A stretch of 64,000 nt of DNA from Paenibacillus tyrphae (GTDB lineage Bacteria; Bacillota; Bacilli; Paenibacillales; NBRC-103111), in assembly GCF_027925525.1 (NCBI RefSeq), contig NZ_BSDJ01000003.1:62001-126000 (forward strand), written 5' to 3'. The notes below the pieces were generated by a model. The model made no database searches. It had not been told where the DNA came from and was given only the letters and a program-made list of their open reading frames with translations. How positions within the stretch are numbered: the stretch's first letter is position 1; every line of letters starts with the position of its first letter. The position numbers were made by a program, and so were the translations under genes. Shown here piece by piece: positions 50,667-59,731 of this stretch.

Positions 50667-51488
50667 ATGAAGAAATCGTATCTGTATTTGCTATTGCTGC
50701 CGGGACTGTTGTTCCTGACGGTATTTATGGCGGCTCCGATCCTCATTACGATCGGGTCCACCTTTTTCCAGAAAGGGACTGTGACGTTTGACGGGTATCT
50801 GCATTTCTTCAAGGACCCGTATTTTATCAAAATTTTGCTGACGACGCTTCAGGTCAGTCTGGTGACGACGGCGATCTGCATTTTGCTCGGCTTTCCGGTC
50901 GCCTACTATATTTCCCGGCAGAGCCTGAAGAAAAAGAGCGTGCTGCTCGCGCTCGCGATCTTCCCGCTGCTCACCAGCTCGGTCGTCCGCTCCTTCAGCT
51001 GGATGATCGTCCTCGGCAAGAAGGGGCTGCTCAACACGGCGCTGCTTGCGATGGGGATCATTCAGGACCCGCTGGATATTTTGTATACGCCGACCGCGAT
51101 GATGATCGGGCTGATCCATCTGTTTCTGCCGCTGATTATCATCACGCTCGTCGGGGTGATGGAGAACATCGATGCCGATCTGATCAAAGCGGCGGAGAGC
51201 CTCGGGGCGTCCCGGTTCACCGCGTTTCGTAAAGTTGTGATCCCGCTCAGCGTGCCCGGTCTCATTATCGGGAGCATTCTCGTCTTCGTCGGCAGCTTGA
51301 CCGCGTACACGACTCCGGCGCTGCTCGGCGGGAAACAGCGCGTCATCTCGACGTTCCTGTACCAGAATGCGATCACGCTGAACGACTGGTATTCGGCCTC
51401 CGTCATCGCGACGATCATGATGGCGATTACGTTCGTGGTCATCAGCCTGATGAATAAACTGGCCAACACTTTAAATCCGAAGGGGTAG
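50667..51488 (+). CDS. PotB-type ABC transporter permease
   Basis: A 273-residue, six-span permease of the PotB/CysU family with the EAA loop LIKAAESLGASRFTAFRKVV. ATG 50667 is 30 bp after the nucleoside hydrolase stop and follows CAGGAGAA. It should pair with the next permease and the PotA-like ATPase to import the ligand of the 48.5-kb lipoprotein. Confidence 0.87.
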   Translation: MKKSYLYLLLLPGLLFLTVFMAAPILITIGSTFFQKGTVTFDGYLHFFKDPYFIKILLTTLQVSLVTTAICILLGFPVAYYISRQSLKKKSVLLALAIFPLLTSSVVRSFSWMIVLGKKGLLNTALLAMGIIQDPLDILYTPTAMMIGLIHLFLPLIIITLVGVMENIDADLIKAAESLGASRFTAFRKVVIPLSVPGLIIGSILVFVGSLTAYTTPALLGGKQRVISTFLYQNAITLNDWYSASVIATIMMAITFVVISLMNKLANTLNPKG

Positions 51489-51493
51489 AAGGG

Positions 51494-52282
51494 ATGAAGG
51501 AGAACAACCGGGGCCTCGGCCTGTTTACGCTGCTTGTTTATATCTTTTTGCTCGGTCCGCTGGTCATTATCGCCTTCGCTTCGTTCGAGCCGGGAACCGT
51601 GCTGAAATTTCCGCCGCAGGGCTTTTCGCTCAAGTGGTACGAGAAGATTTTTGAAGTGGAAATGTTCATGAGCACGTTCAAAACGTCGATCGTCGTCTCG
51701 ATTCTCGGCAACCTGTTTGCGCTCTTGCTTGGCGTGCCTGCGGCCTATGCGCTCAGCCGCTTCGATTTCAAGGGAAAAGACGCCCTGAACGGCTTCTTTA
51801 TATCCCCCGTGCTCATCCCGGGCATCGTGCTCGGGTTTACGATGCTGAAGTACCTGATTGTCACGTATCATCTGCCGCTCTACACGGCGCTGCTCGTCGG
51901 TCATACGGTCATCATGCTTCCGTTCATTATTCGCGTCATCGCATCCAGCTTGTCGAACTTCGACTTCGCCATCGAAGAGGCCGCGCTTAGTCTTGGCGCC
52001 GGACGGCTCGGAACGTTCTTCAAGGTCGTCCTCCCGAACATCAAGTCGGGGATTATCGCGGCGATTCTGATCGCTTTTCTGGAGTCGTTCAACAACGTGG
52101 ATATTTCCGTCTTCATGACGGGCCCGGGCATCAGCACGCTGCCGATTCAGATGCTGACCTATGTGGAAAATTATTTCGATCCGACCATCGCCGCCATTTC
52201 CGTACTGCTCATGCTGTTCACGGCGGTGTTCATGTTCCTGATCGAAAGGCTGATGGGCCTTTCTTACTTTACCAAACGATAA
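51494..52282 (+). CDS. PotC-type ABC transporter permease
   Basis: A 262-residue, six-span permease of the PotC family with the EAA loop IEEAALSLGAGRLGTFFKVV. ATG 51494 starts 5 bp after the PotB-type stop and overlaps its ribosome binding region (AAGGGGTAGAAGGG), so translation is coupled. Confidence 0.87.
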   Translation: MKENNRGLGLFTLLVYIFLLGPLVIIAFASFEPGTVLKFPPQGFSLKWYEKIFEVEMFMSTFKTSIVVSILGNLFALLLGVPAAYALSRFDFKGKDALNGFFISPVLIPGIVLGFTMLKYLIVTYHLPLYTALLVGHTVIMLPFIIRVIASSLSNFDFAIEEAALSLGAGRLGTFFKVVLPNIKSGIIAAILIAFLESFNNVDISVFMTGPGISTLPIQMLTYVENYFDPTIAAISVLLMLFTAVFMFLIERLMGLSYFTKR

Positions 52283-52297
52283 CGGAGGCTCGTACCC

Positions 52298-53359
52298 ATG
52301 GCATTGCTATCCTTGGAAAATGTGTCGGTCGCCTATGATCACCAATATATTCTGCAAAACTTCAACCTGACGGTCGAGAAGGGGCAGCTCATTTCCCTGC
52401 TCGGCCCAAGCGGCTGCGGCAAAACGACGACGCTGCGGCTCATCGCCGGCTTCCTCGAAGCCAAAGACGGCAAATTCATGCTGAACGGCAAAGATTACAC
52501 GCGGGTGCCGGTCAACAAGCGGAACTTCGGGTTCGTGTTCCAGAGCTACGCGCTATTCCCGCATCTGTCCGTCTACGATAACGTCGCCTTCGGACTCCGT
52601 CTGCGGAAGGTGCCGGAAGCCGAGATCAAGCAGCGCGTGCTGCGCATTCTGGAGGTCGTGAGCTTGTCGGGCTTCGAGCAGCGGTTCCCCAAAGCGCTGT
52701 CCGGCGGGCAGAAGCAGCGGGTGGCCATCGCCCGCGCGCTCGTCATCGAGCCGGACCTGCTACTGTTCGACGAGCCGCTCAGCAACCTGGACGCGAACTT
52801 GCGCGTGAATATGCGCGTCGAAATCCGCCGCATTCAGCAGGAGCTCGGCATTACGACCGTCTACGTCTCGCACGATCAGGAGGAATGCTTCTCCATCTCC
52901 GACCGCGTCGCGATCATGAATAAGGGCATTATCGAGCAGTTGGACCGGCCTTCCACGATCTACAAATACCCGAAAACCGAATTCGTCGCCCGGTTCATCG
53001 GCTTCAACAACTTCATTACGTTCGAAGAACGCCACGAAGCTGGCGACGGCATCGAGCTGAAGGTGAAGGGCTATACGTTCCATGCCGCCCGACAGCCCGG
53101 CGCAGAAGGAACGACAAGCAAGAAGGGCGCGATTCGTCCGGACGATATGCAGCTCGGCACCGCGGAGGAGATCGGTCACGGACCGAACCGGGTAAGGGGC
53201 GGCATCAAGGTAAGCACGTTTCTGGGAAGAAGCTACCAGTACGTCGTCGAGACGGACCTTGGGGATTTTACGGTCAACAAAGAAATGGAAGTCCCTTACA
53301 GCAGCGGGCAGCAGGTGCATTTGTTGTTCCCGTCGGACAAATTGGTCCTGGTAGACTAA
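52298..53359 (+). CDS. PotA-type ABC transporter ATPase
   Basis: A 353-residue ATPase: Walker A GPSGCGKTT (about 38-46), signature LSGGQKQRVAIARAL, Walker B LLLFDEPLSNLD, H-loop VSHDQEE, then a C-terminal TOBE-type beta domain (about 240-350), as in PotA. ATG 52298 follows AACGGAGG. It energises the two preceding permeases. Confidence 0.9.
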   Translation: MALLSLENVSVAYDHQYILQNFNLTVEKGQLISLLGPSGCGKTTTLRLIAGFLEAKDGKFMLNGKDYTRVPVNKRNFGFVFQSYALFPHLSVYDNVAFGLRLRKVPEAEIKQRVLRILEVVSLSGFEQRFPKALSGGQKQRVAIARALVIEPDLLLFDEPLSNLDANLRVNMRVEIRRIQQELGITTVYVSHDQEECFSISDRVAIMNKGIIEQLDRPSTIYKYPKTEFVARFIGFNNFITFEERHEAGDGIELKVKGYTFHAARQPGAEGTTSKKGAIRPDDMQLGTAEEIGHGPNRVRGGIKVSTFLGRSYQYVVETDLGDFTVNKEMEVPYSSGQQVHLLFPSDKLVLVD

Positions 53360-53383
53360 CGACGACTTGGAGGTACCGGCATC

Positions 53384-55099
53384 ATGCGAGTGGATTTACT
53401 GATCGAGAAGGTACACGTATACAACAGCTATTTTAAAAGGTTCGTTCAAGGCAACGTCGCCGTCTTGAACGGATCGTTCCTGTATATCGGCGGGCGCGGG
53501 ACGGAGACGTTCGAAGCCGGCGAGATCGTGGACGGCCAAGGTCGCTACATGATCCCCGGCCTGGTCGACATTCACCTGCATATCGAGAGCACCATGGTCA
53601 CCCCGGAGACGTTCTCGTACGGGCTGATCCGCAGCGGCGTGACGACCATCGTGCCCGAGCCGCATGAGATGGCGAACGTCTTCGGCCTGAGCGGCGTGAA
53701 GCAGATGATCGAGGCGAGTCGCGACTGCGTGGCGGACATGTTCTACGCGATTCCGAGCTCGGTCCCGGCCACGTCGATGGAATCGACCGGGGGCACGATC
53801 GAGATCGAGGATATGGACGAGTTGCTGCGGACGGAAGACATCATTTGTCTCGGCGAAATTATGAACTACGTCGACGTCATCGCGGACCCGGATTGCAAAA
53901 CGAACCGGATTCTGGCGCATATCCGCAAGCATTATCCGAAGCTCGTCATTGAGGGGCATGTTCCGAAGCTGCTCGATCTGGATCTGCACCGGGTCATCTA
54001 TGCCGGGGTCGACTCGGACCACACGCATCAGACGATCGAAGGGATGGAAGCACGCATCGGCGCGGGCATGTTCATCGAGATTCAAGAAAAATCGATGACC
54101 GACGATGTCATAAACTATTTGATCCAAAACGACGTCTCCGAGCACTTCTGCTTCGTCACCGACGACGTCATGGCCGATTCGTTCCAGCGGCGCGGCCATC
54201 TGGACCATATCGTCCGCAAAGCGATCCGCATGGGCATGTCGCCGGAGAAGGCCATCTACGCCGCGACATTTACCCCCGCACGCCGGATGCGAATGCATGA
54301 CCGAGGCACCATCGCTCCCGGTAAAACCGGCGACTTCGTGCTGCTGTCCGACCTGCAGGAGCTGACAATCGATCAGGTGTACAAACAGGGCCGCAAGGTG
54401 TACGACGTGCGTGAGGCGTATGTTCCGAAGGAGCAAGGCCACGCGTTCCCGGCGCACTACTACCATAGTGTGCAGCTGCCGCTGCTGACGGAAGCGGACT
54501 TTGTTGCGCGGCCGGAAGGTGCGGTGGACGGCCGCCATGCGTGCCGCGTGATGCAGGTCAAGGACGGCTCCACCTTCACGGAGGATGTGCGCGGCGAGAT
54601 CGAGATCCGGAACGGCGAGCTGTGCTGGCAGGAAAGTCCGTATGCGCTCATCGCGACGTTCGAGCGGTACGGCAAGAACGGGAACCGGGCGTACGGCTTG
54701 ATCGGCGGAGATACGATTCAACGCGGCGCGGTGGCGACGACGTATTCGCACGATAACCACAACCTGCTTGTGGTCGGGCACAACCCGGCCGATATGGCGC
54801 TTGCGGCTAACGAAGTGATCCGCAGCCAAGGCGGCTTCTGCGTCGTGGAAGCGGGCCAAGTGCTGGCGCACCTGCCGCTGCCTGTCGGCGGCATCCTGAC
54901 CGAAGCGCCGCTGGACGAGACGGCGAAGGAAGTAGAGAAGCTACGCAGAGCGATGGAGTCGCTCGGGTACAAGCACTACAACCCGATCATGTCGATCAGC
55001 ACGCACTCGCTCCCGGTCAGCCCGGCGCTCAAAATTACCGACCTGGGCCTGATCGACGTTAACGCGGGCAAGGTCGTACCGCTGCTGGTTGAGGGGTAG
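53384..55099 (+). CDS. ade: adenine deaminase
   Basis: A 571-residue amidohydrolase converting adenine to hypoxanthine and ammonia. Metal-binding DIHLHIEST (about 62-70), EPHEMANVFG, the EGHVPKL and DSDHT segments and the C-terminal GGFCVVEAGQVLAHLPLPVGG are all family features, and length matches bacterial Ade (about 570-580). ATG 53384 follows TTGGAGGT. As last gene after a nucleoside hydrolase and an ABC importer it completes a path from external adenosine to adenine to hypoxanthine, yielding ribose and ammonia. Confidence 0.92.
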   Translation: MRVDLLIEKVHVYNSYFKRFVQGNVAVLNGSFLYIGGRGTETFEAGEIVDGQGRYMIPGLVDIHLHIESTMVTPETFSYGLIRSGVTTIVPEPHEMANVFGLSGVKQMIEASRDCVADMFYAIPSSVPATSMESTGGTIEIEDMDELLRTEDIICLGEIMNYVDVIADPDCKTNRILAHIRKHYPKLVIEGHVPKLLDLDLHRVIYAGVDSDHTHQTIEGMEARIGAGMFIEIQEKSMTDDVINYLIQNDVSEHFCFVTDDVMADSFQRRGHLDHIVRKAIRMGMSPEKAIYAATFTPARRMRMHDRGTIAPGKTGDFVLLSDLQELTIDQVYKQGRKVYDVREAYVPKEQGHAFPAHYYHSVQLPLLTEADFVARPEGAVDGRHACRVMQVKDGSTFTEDVRGEIEIRNGELCWQESPYALIATFERYGKNGNRAYGLIGGDTIQRGAVATTYSHDNHNLLVVGHNPADMALAANEVIRSQGGFCVVEAGQVLAHLPLPVGGILTEAPLDETAKEVEKLRRAMESLGYKHYNPIMSISTHSLPVSPALKITDLGLIDVNAGKVVPLLVEG

Positions 55100-55118
55100 T
55101 TAACGGGATATGTTGAAC

Positions 55119-55157
55119 AAACGGCTCTTGCCGCCAAGCTGCGGACAAGGGTCGTTT
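55119..55157 (+). terminator. terminator of the purine operon
   Basis: AAACGgctCTTGCCGC pairs with GCGGaCAAGggtCGTTT, a long stem with two internal mismatched blocks. The T run after it is short. Confidence 0.65.
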
Positions 55158-55230
55158 CGTATTATGTCAGAAAGATGGCCAATGAATTTCAATCCCTTTT
55201 CGGGGCGGAGCTTCAAGCACGCCGAAACAC

Positions 55231-55458
55231 TCATCGCGTAATGAGGGTAAACAAAATGGGGATCATGATGAAAACCGCTATCCCCACAGGGACCGGGATG
55301 ACTCGTTTGGTGATACCCATTTTATCCAGCGGATATTCGATCACCATAACTAAACAAGCAAGCAAAACGATTTTCCAAACATCGGGAATCGTCAAGCCCC
55401 ACACGAAATGCATGACGCTCAAAAAGATTCCGAAGCTCAAAGGATATTTAAGACTCAA
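55231..55458 (-). CDS. small hydrophobic membrane protein, unrecognised
   Basis: A 75-residue protein with three hydrophobic stretches (about 6-22, 27-45, 54-73), beginning MSLKYPLSFGIFLSVMHFVW and ending FIMIPILFTLITR. TTG 55458 lies 10 bp after AGGGGG; GTG 55464 is closer than usual. I do not recognise it. It is last in the minus-strand block that follows the bacteriocin genes, separated from the next small gene by about 200 bp with a possible hairpin near 55605-55655. An immunity or membrane-stress role is conceivable but unsupported. Confidence 0.5.
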   Translation of the reverse strand: MSLKYPLSFGIFLSVMHFVWGLTIPDVWKIVLLACLVMVIEYPLDKMGITKRVIPVPVGIAVFIMIPILFTLITR

Positions 55459-55661
55459 TGCCACCGTCCCCCTTCGTCCTGACTCCAGTTGGAACGAGCC
55501 TGATCCCGCCTCCCCCTTAATAAATCCTACAAATTATATAATACCAGTTATATTCTTGATTAGGGAATACGTGGGAAAAATACTTCAGCGGAAAACGAAA
55601 AGGCCCCTGCCGCAAAGATTACGATCAAGAGCCGATTTTTTGCAAAGGGCTACTGCTCCAG

Positions 55662-55919
55662 TTACCCCTCTTCTTTCATATACCTAGCACATAATACAAA
55701 CATAGGTATTACTATTGCTGCAGTCCAAAGACTGAGCGATCCGTTAAAAAAAGTAATGACTACAAGGATAACTGTGAGAGCAAAAACAAACTGTGCTTTT
55801 CTTTTATTGGGCTGCTTTGACCGTTTAGAGATAATATACAGTATGCCCCAAGCCAGTAGTACGTAGAATCCTAGGAAGGATAAGACTAGAATAAGGGCTT
55901 GATTTGTTGTAATAGGTAT
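55662..55919 (-). CDS. small membrane protein with a non-canonical start codon
   Basis: An 85-residue frame with three predicted spans (about 8-30, 43-59, 63-79), a basic loop SKRSKQPNKRKAQ between the first two, and the C-terminus ARYMKEEG. It has no ATG, GTG or TTG near its beginning, but GGGGAGG lies 9 bp before ATA (55919) or 6 bp before ATC (55922), so translation probably starts at one of these. Coding character (hydrophobic spans, positive-inside loop, clean stop) is good. I do not recognise the family. It lies downstream of the bacteriocin transporter genes. Confidence 0.5.
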   Translation of the reverse strand: MPITTNQALILVLSFLGFYVLLAWGILYIISKRSKQPNKRKAQFVFALTVILVVITFFNGSLSLWTAAIVIPMFVLCARYMKEEG

Positions 55920-55992
55920 GATGTGCTACCTCCCCACATGTATCCTGTTTGCAGCCGTTGCCAACGAAATTCTTCTTTTCGACAGCTTCTCA

Positions 55993-56097
55993 TTATCTGT
56001 TTTTTCTTCTAATAAAGTAAAGAACAATAATAATTAACACAACTAGTAAAGTAAGAAAGAGAATATGCATCGGTGAATAAGCTCCGCCGCCGCCCAT
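55993..56097 (-). CDS. 34-residue single-span peptide
   Basis: ATG 56097 after GGCAGGTG encodes a Gly-rich N-terminus (MGGGGAYSPMH), one span (about 12-28) and a basic tail, FIRRKNR. The Gly-rich start plus one helix recalls tiny sporulation membrane proteins of the YjcZ type, though the match is weak. It begins 54 bp after the bacteriocin-transporter ATPase stop and is probably in the same transcript. It could be an accessory or immunity peptide. Confidence 0.5.
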   Translation of the reverse strand: MGGGGAYSPMHILFLTLLVVLIIIVLYFIRRKNR

Positions 56098-56150
56098 CGT
56101 ATCACCTGCCTTTAAATTATTGATCTATTGGAATTTTAACAATTTAACCT

Positions 56151-56801
56151 TCATGATAGTTCGATGATACGGTTGCATGCTTTCGCTACGTCGGGGTCGT
56201 GGGTGACGATAATGATGGTTTTCCCTGAATGATGAAGCTCTTTTAAGATGCTCATGATTTCGTCTCGATTGGCGGTATCCAGTGAGCCTGTAGGTTCATC
56301 GGCCAGGATTAAATCGCAAGGCTTTAACAATATTCTAGCGATAGCGACCCGCTGCTGCTCTCCTCCCGAAAGCTCGTGTATTTTTCGCTTGAGAGAAAGG
56401 CTTAAACCAACCTTCTCCAAAGCCTCAGTTTTCAGCAGTTGTTTTGCACTCTTCGTTTTTTTGGAATACAGCAATGGGATATCCAGATTTTCGTCTACCG
56501 TGGCATTATCAATCAGCGCGTAATTTTGGAACAGGTGCACAAGCCTCGTTCTAAGGAGTTGCTTTGCCTTAATCGAACCGATCCGGGGAAGTTCTTCGCC
56601 GAATAGTTTGACTACACCATCATCGGGCTTTTCAAGCATCCCCATAATATTGAGCACCGTTGTCTTGCCAGATCCGCTTTTCCCTGTAATCGCCACCATT
56701 TCGCCTTCGGCGATGGCTAGACTGATATTGTTCAGTACGACATGATCGGCATAGCTTTTACTTATGTTTTGAAGCTCACAAATCGGTTCCATGCTTCCCA
56801 T
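56151..56801 (-). CDS. lactococcin-972-type bacteriocin ABC transporter ATPase
   Basis: A 216-residue ATPase of the MacB/LolD-like group: Walker A GKSGSGKTT, Q-loop HLFQNYALIDNATV, signature ELSGGEQQRVAIARIL, Walker B LILADEPTGSLD and H-loop VTHD. The gene overlaps the membrane-protein stop (TGATG), so they are coupled. ATG 56801 or 56792 may be used; the second is better placed from GGGGGC. In lactococcin-972 clusters this ATPase pairs with the large membrane protein for export or self-protection. Confidence 0.88.
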   Translation of the reverse strand: MGSMEPICELQNISKSYADHVVLNNISLAIAEGEMVAITGKSGSGKTTVLNIMGMLEKPDDGVVKLFGEELPRIGSIKAKQLLRTRLVHLFQNYALIDNATVDENLDIPLLYSKKTKSAKQLLKTEALEKVGLSLSLKRKIHELSGGEQQRVAIARILLKPCDLILADEPTGSLDTANRDEIMSILKELHHSGKTIIIVTHDPDVAKACNRIIELS

Positions 56802-59023
56802 CAGCCCCCTTTTAAAACCTTTACTTTGTTTCGCTTTTCGACGGTCAAGAGTGCGATGACGGAAGCTACGATCTCAATACATACAACGATTCCGCTTACT
56901 GCAAGCATCCTGCTGTCAACCGTTCCCTTCACCATAAAGCAAACCAGCAGTTGAAAAAGCCATGTCATGACGAACAAATATACGTATTCCTTATACGTTC
57001 TAAAAAAGTCCGTGCCGAACAATCGGCGTACGACAATCTTTTGTTGATTTTTATGGAAAAATACGATGATGTTTTGCGAGATCAGGAATAACAACCCCGA
57101 TACCATTCCCAGACTGATAAGCCATAGCTGGTTCATTTGTTTCTCAAGACTATAGAGTTGTTCCAACATATACTGGTCGACTGTCACCAGTTGTTTTAAG
57201 TTATCATCCAACCGCAGCTTTCGAAGTTCGGGCTCAAGCGATTTATAGGTTAATGCGGTATCCCGGTCTGTCAGCTTTATCTTCAAGGGATCTGTGCTTC
57301 CTCCACCAAGAATGGAGTCCCTATAGATAGCGAGGCTATTTTTTTCAGTTACAACCTCAATGATAGGGTTTAGGATCATATTATTTTCTGCTGGAAATAC
57401 ATCTGGATTGAAGCTGAATATTTTCTGATCGTTAGCCAGCCATACGATCTGAATCGGAGCCTGAATCATGCGATCCGGAACCTCTCGATGCAAAACTTTC
57501 TGCTCCGCATCCACATAAGACTTTTTGGTTTTTTCGAAAAAGTCAATGATTTGAGATTGCCGACTCTGATATTTTACAGGCACCAGCAAAACCCAGTTCG
57601 TCGTGTCCTCGGATACATGCACGGGGTTATTTCGAATGTCATACACAGGAAATTCCTGTAGGTAATTATTGTTCACCTTTACTGAGCGTATTCCGTCGTA
57701 ATCTTTGTTCAGACGAAGGGCTTGTTCTTCATATTGGCGCGCATTTATTAATACCGAACCCCGCTGATTGAGAATCGGATATAAGTCGCTGTTCATAACG
57801 GCTATTTGTTCAGGAAAACCACCGGGCAAGTTGTTTTGGTCGTGCCCTGTATACAGAGGATAAAAGATTCCATAGTCTTTGCCCTGTTCCCAATGACTTA
57901 AATTTTTTTGTTTTTTACTTATTTCCATATATTGAACAAAGATCGAATGCCCCATGATAACCAAAAGGATCGAGCACACCACTTTGAGCAGCAAATTTAA
58001 TATGAACAGCCCGTTGGTATCTTTTCTGTTTTTGATGATCTGGTTTACCTTGATTTTGGAAATATAGAAATAGGACACAAGCGAACAGACTGTGATCAGC
58101 GCATACGTTTTAAGCTCATCTTTAAGCACGTTATATATAAATACATGGGTTGTATCTTCTATAAAAAAAGTAAAAATCAAGGACAGGATCATCGTTAACA
58201 TGAAAGCAACAATGATCAGTCTTCCGATGACGATATACCATAAGCGATGATTGGATAGGCCGTGCATTTTTAGAATGCCTATCTTTTTAGATTCGTTGAA
58301 AATACAATAAATAAACAAAAGCAATATAATAAATAAAATGATGTCATGGCAATAGGTCAAGTAGGCTAGCGATGATGCGGCCGCACTTTCGACTAGTTCT
58401 ATTTTCGTTTTCTTAAAGTCCTCAGGACTATAGGAAATTTGGCTGTTGTACTTTTTGTAATACGCATTGAGCTTCTGAGCAAAGCTCTCCAAGAAACGTC
58501 CTAGCGCCTTATCGTCCGAAACCTCCGCAAAATACGGACCGGCAACACGCAGATACTGATAGGAGGCTCGAAGAGGCTTTATTGTAATCAGGTGATTGCC
58601 CCCAAAATCTTTGATGACCCCGACTTGATTCTCATCTTGGATTTTGGCTGAAGACAGGAAGAGATTTCCTTGTTGTGTGTCTTCGGCAGTCAAAAAGTGG
58701 CCGCTTTTTAAATTAAAATGGTTAAAAAAATTGGTATCGCCGGTTAGTAATACATACTTTATTACCTCTACGCTATTATCCGGCTTGCTATTGATACTTG
58801 GCCTGAATATATTTATCCTTAACTCCCTTGCAGTCTCGAATAAGAGGGGATACAGTTCATCCGGGTTTGCCAGCATGGGGTCATCCGGGATGACGAATCC
58901 TTTTGCCATATTCTCCTCTAGCGCTTCGATTGTTCCGATTTCTTCATTATCGGTTTGCTTGAAGGAGATATAAAAAGAGAGAACGGATGCCATAATCAGA
59001 AAAACTACTACGATTTTTTTCAA
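56801..59023 (-). CDS. bacteriocin-associated integral membrane protein (DUF1430 type)
   Basis: A 740-residue protein with an N-terminal span (KKIVVVFLIMASVLSFYISF), a large extracellular region (about 30-210), a block of spans (about 225-385) containing IFNESKKIGILKMHGLSNHR, a second extracellular region (about 390-600), and C-terminal spans with an FFHKNQQKIVVRRLFGTDF loop. The KKIGILKMHG and RRLFGTD loops are FtsX-like coupling segments. This matches the large membrane protein of lactococcin-972 clusters, thought to provide immunity or export with its ATPase. TTG 59023 is 10 bp after AGGAG. Confidence 0.83.
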   Translation of the reverse strand: MKKIVVVFLIMASVLSFYISFKQTDNEEIGTIEALEENMAKGFVIPDDPMLANPDELYPLLFETARELRINIFRPSINSKPDNSVEVIKYVLLTGDTNFFNHFNLKSGHFLTAEDTQQGNLFLSSAKIQDENQVGVIKDFGGNHLITIKPLRASYQYLRVAGPYFAEVSDDKALGRFLESFAQKLNAYYKKYNSQISYSPEDFKKTKIELVESAAASSLAYLTYCHDIILFIILLLFIYCIFNESKKIGILKMHGLSNHRLWYIVIGRLIIVAFMLTMILSLIFTFFIEDTTHVFIYNVLKDELKTYALITVCSLVSYFYISKIKVNQIIKNRKDTNGLFILNLLLKVVCSILLVIMGHSIFVQYMEISKKQKNLSHWEQGKDYGIFYPLYTGHDQNNLPGGFPEQIAVMNSDLYPILNQRGSVLINARQYEEQALRLNKDYDGIRSVKVNNNYLQEFPVYDIRNNPVHVSEDTTNWVLLVPVKYQSRQSQIIDFFEKTKKSYVDAEQKVLHREVPDRMIQAPIQIVWLANDQKIFSFNPDVFPAENNMILNPIIEVVTEKNSLAIYRDSILGGGSTDPLKIKLTDRDTALTYKSLEPELRKLRLDDNLKQLVTVDQYMLEQLYSLEKQMNQLWLISLGMVSGLLFLISQNIIVFFHKNQQKIVVRRLFGTDFFRTYKEYVYLFVMTWLFQLLVCFMVKGTVDSRMLAVSGIVVCIEIVASVIALLTVEKRNKVKVLKGG

Positions 59024-59157
59024 TTTAAACAAACTCCTTAGTAGGTTGTTTGCTTCATCCGCAAACTGCTGCAGACACCCGCTAAAACGCCGGCGGGAAT
59101 TGCTTTATATCATGGACGTTTAGTTGATCTCGGGCAGGACCAAAAGAATGATATTGT

Positions 59158-59200
59158 AAAAATCATTACCATAAACTTATTTAGTTTATGATAATGCTTT
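59158..59200 (-). terminator. hairpin with T run after the bacteriocin gene
   Basis: On the minus strand CATTATCATAAAC pairs with GTTTATGGTAATG, 13 bp with one mismatch, followed by ATTTTT. It lies between the bacteriocin gene and its transporter genes, and would reduce downstream transcription relative to the bacteriocin. Confidence 0.7.
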
Positions 59201-59239
59201 TCTTCACCAATTCATTACTTTATACCATATTATTTCATA

Positions 59240-59641
59240 TCAATCATATGTTTGCCAGTATGCGTGCGTTTGAGCAGAAAGATCTCCAAGAGCACTAGCA
59301 TACGATGTCGTTCCAGATAATGTATATCCGCTGAAGTTCGTCTGAGTTCCTATCGACGCTGTGGAAGCATGAGCTTTGGTCGGATGATTATAATTTGACC
59401 ACACTCGCTTTTTCCACACCAGCCAACCCTGCCATTCCGACTTAGTACCATAATCCCATGTTCCGCCCCCAACATTCTCAGTGGTTTCCATTGTTACTGG
59501 GGAGACGGCAAACGGCGTTACATCGGCATTGGTTAGATCTACCGAACCTCTCGTTGCGTCTTCTTTGGCAGCCATTGCCTGTCCAGTGGATAAAGCGAGT
59601 ATTGCAACCATGGTTACACCTAAAATACGTTTCTTAAGCAT
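59240..59641 (-). CDS. lactococcin-972-family bacteriocin precursor
   Basis: A 133-residue secreted protein with a Sec signal peptide (MLKKRILGVTMVAILALSTG, cleavage after QAMA). The mature part has GGGTWDYG, then VWSNYNHPTKAHASTA, matching the G-TW...SNY-H...H-A pattern of lactococcin 972, which inhibits septum formation by binding lipid II. It is rich in Trp/Tyr/Thr and lacks cysteines. ATG 59641 follows GGGAGTGA. Its exporter/immunity genes follow on the same strand. Mature activity is inferred from family only. Confidence 0.85.
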   Translation of the reverse strand: MLKKRILGVTMVAILALSTGQAMAAKEDATRGSVDLTNADVTPFAVSPVTMETTENVGGGTWDYGTKSEWQGWLVWKKRVWSNYNHPTKAHASTASIGTQTNFSGYTLSGTTSYASALGDLSAQTHAYWQTYD

Positions 59642-59731
59642 AGAGCATCTCACTCCCGTTTTTAGAATTGTTTTGGTTATTATTTTGTCGGTCTTGAACA
59701 AAAATAGTCATCCTTCAGTTCATCATCCACG

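Noticed and set aside
55175-55687. Plus-strand 170-codon frame
   Set aside because: Antisense to the small membrane protein and adjacent intergenic sequence, with no ribosome site and a composition typical of a shadow frame.
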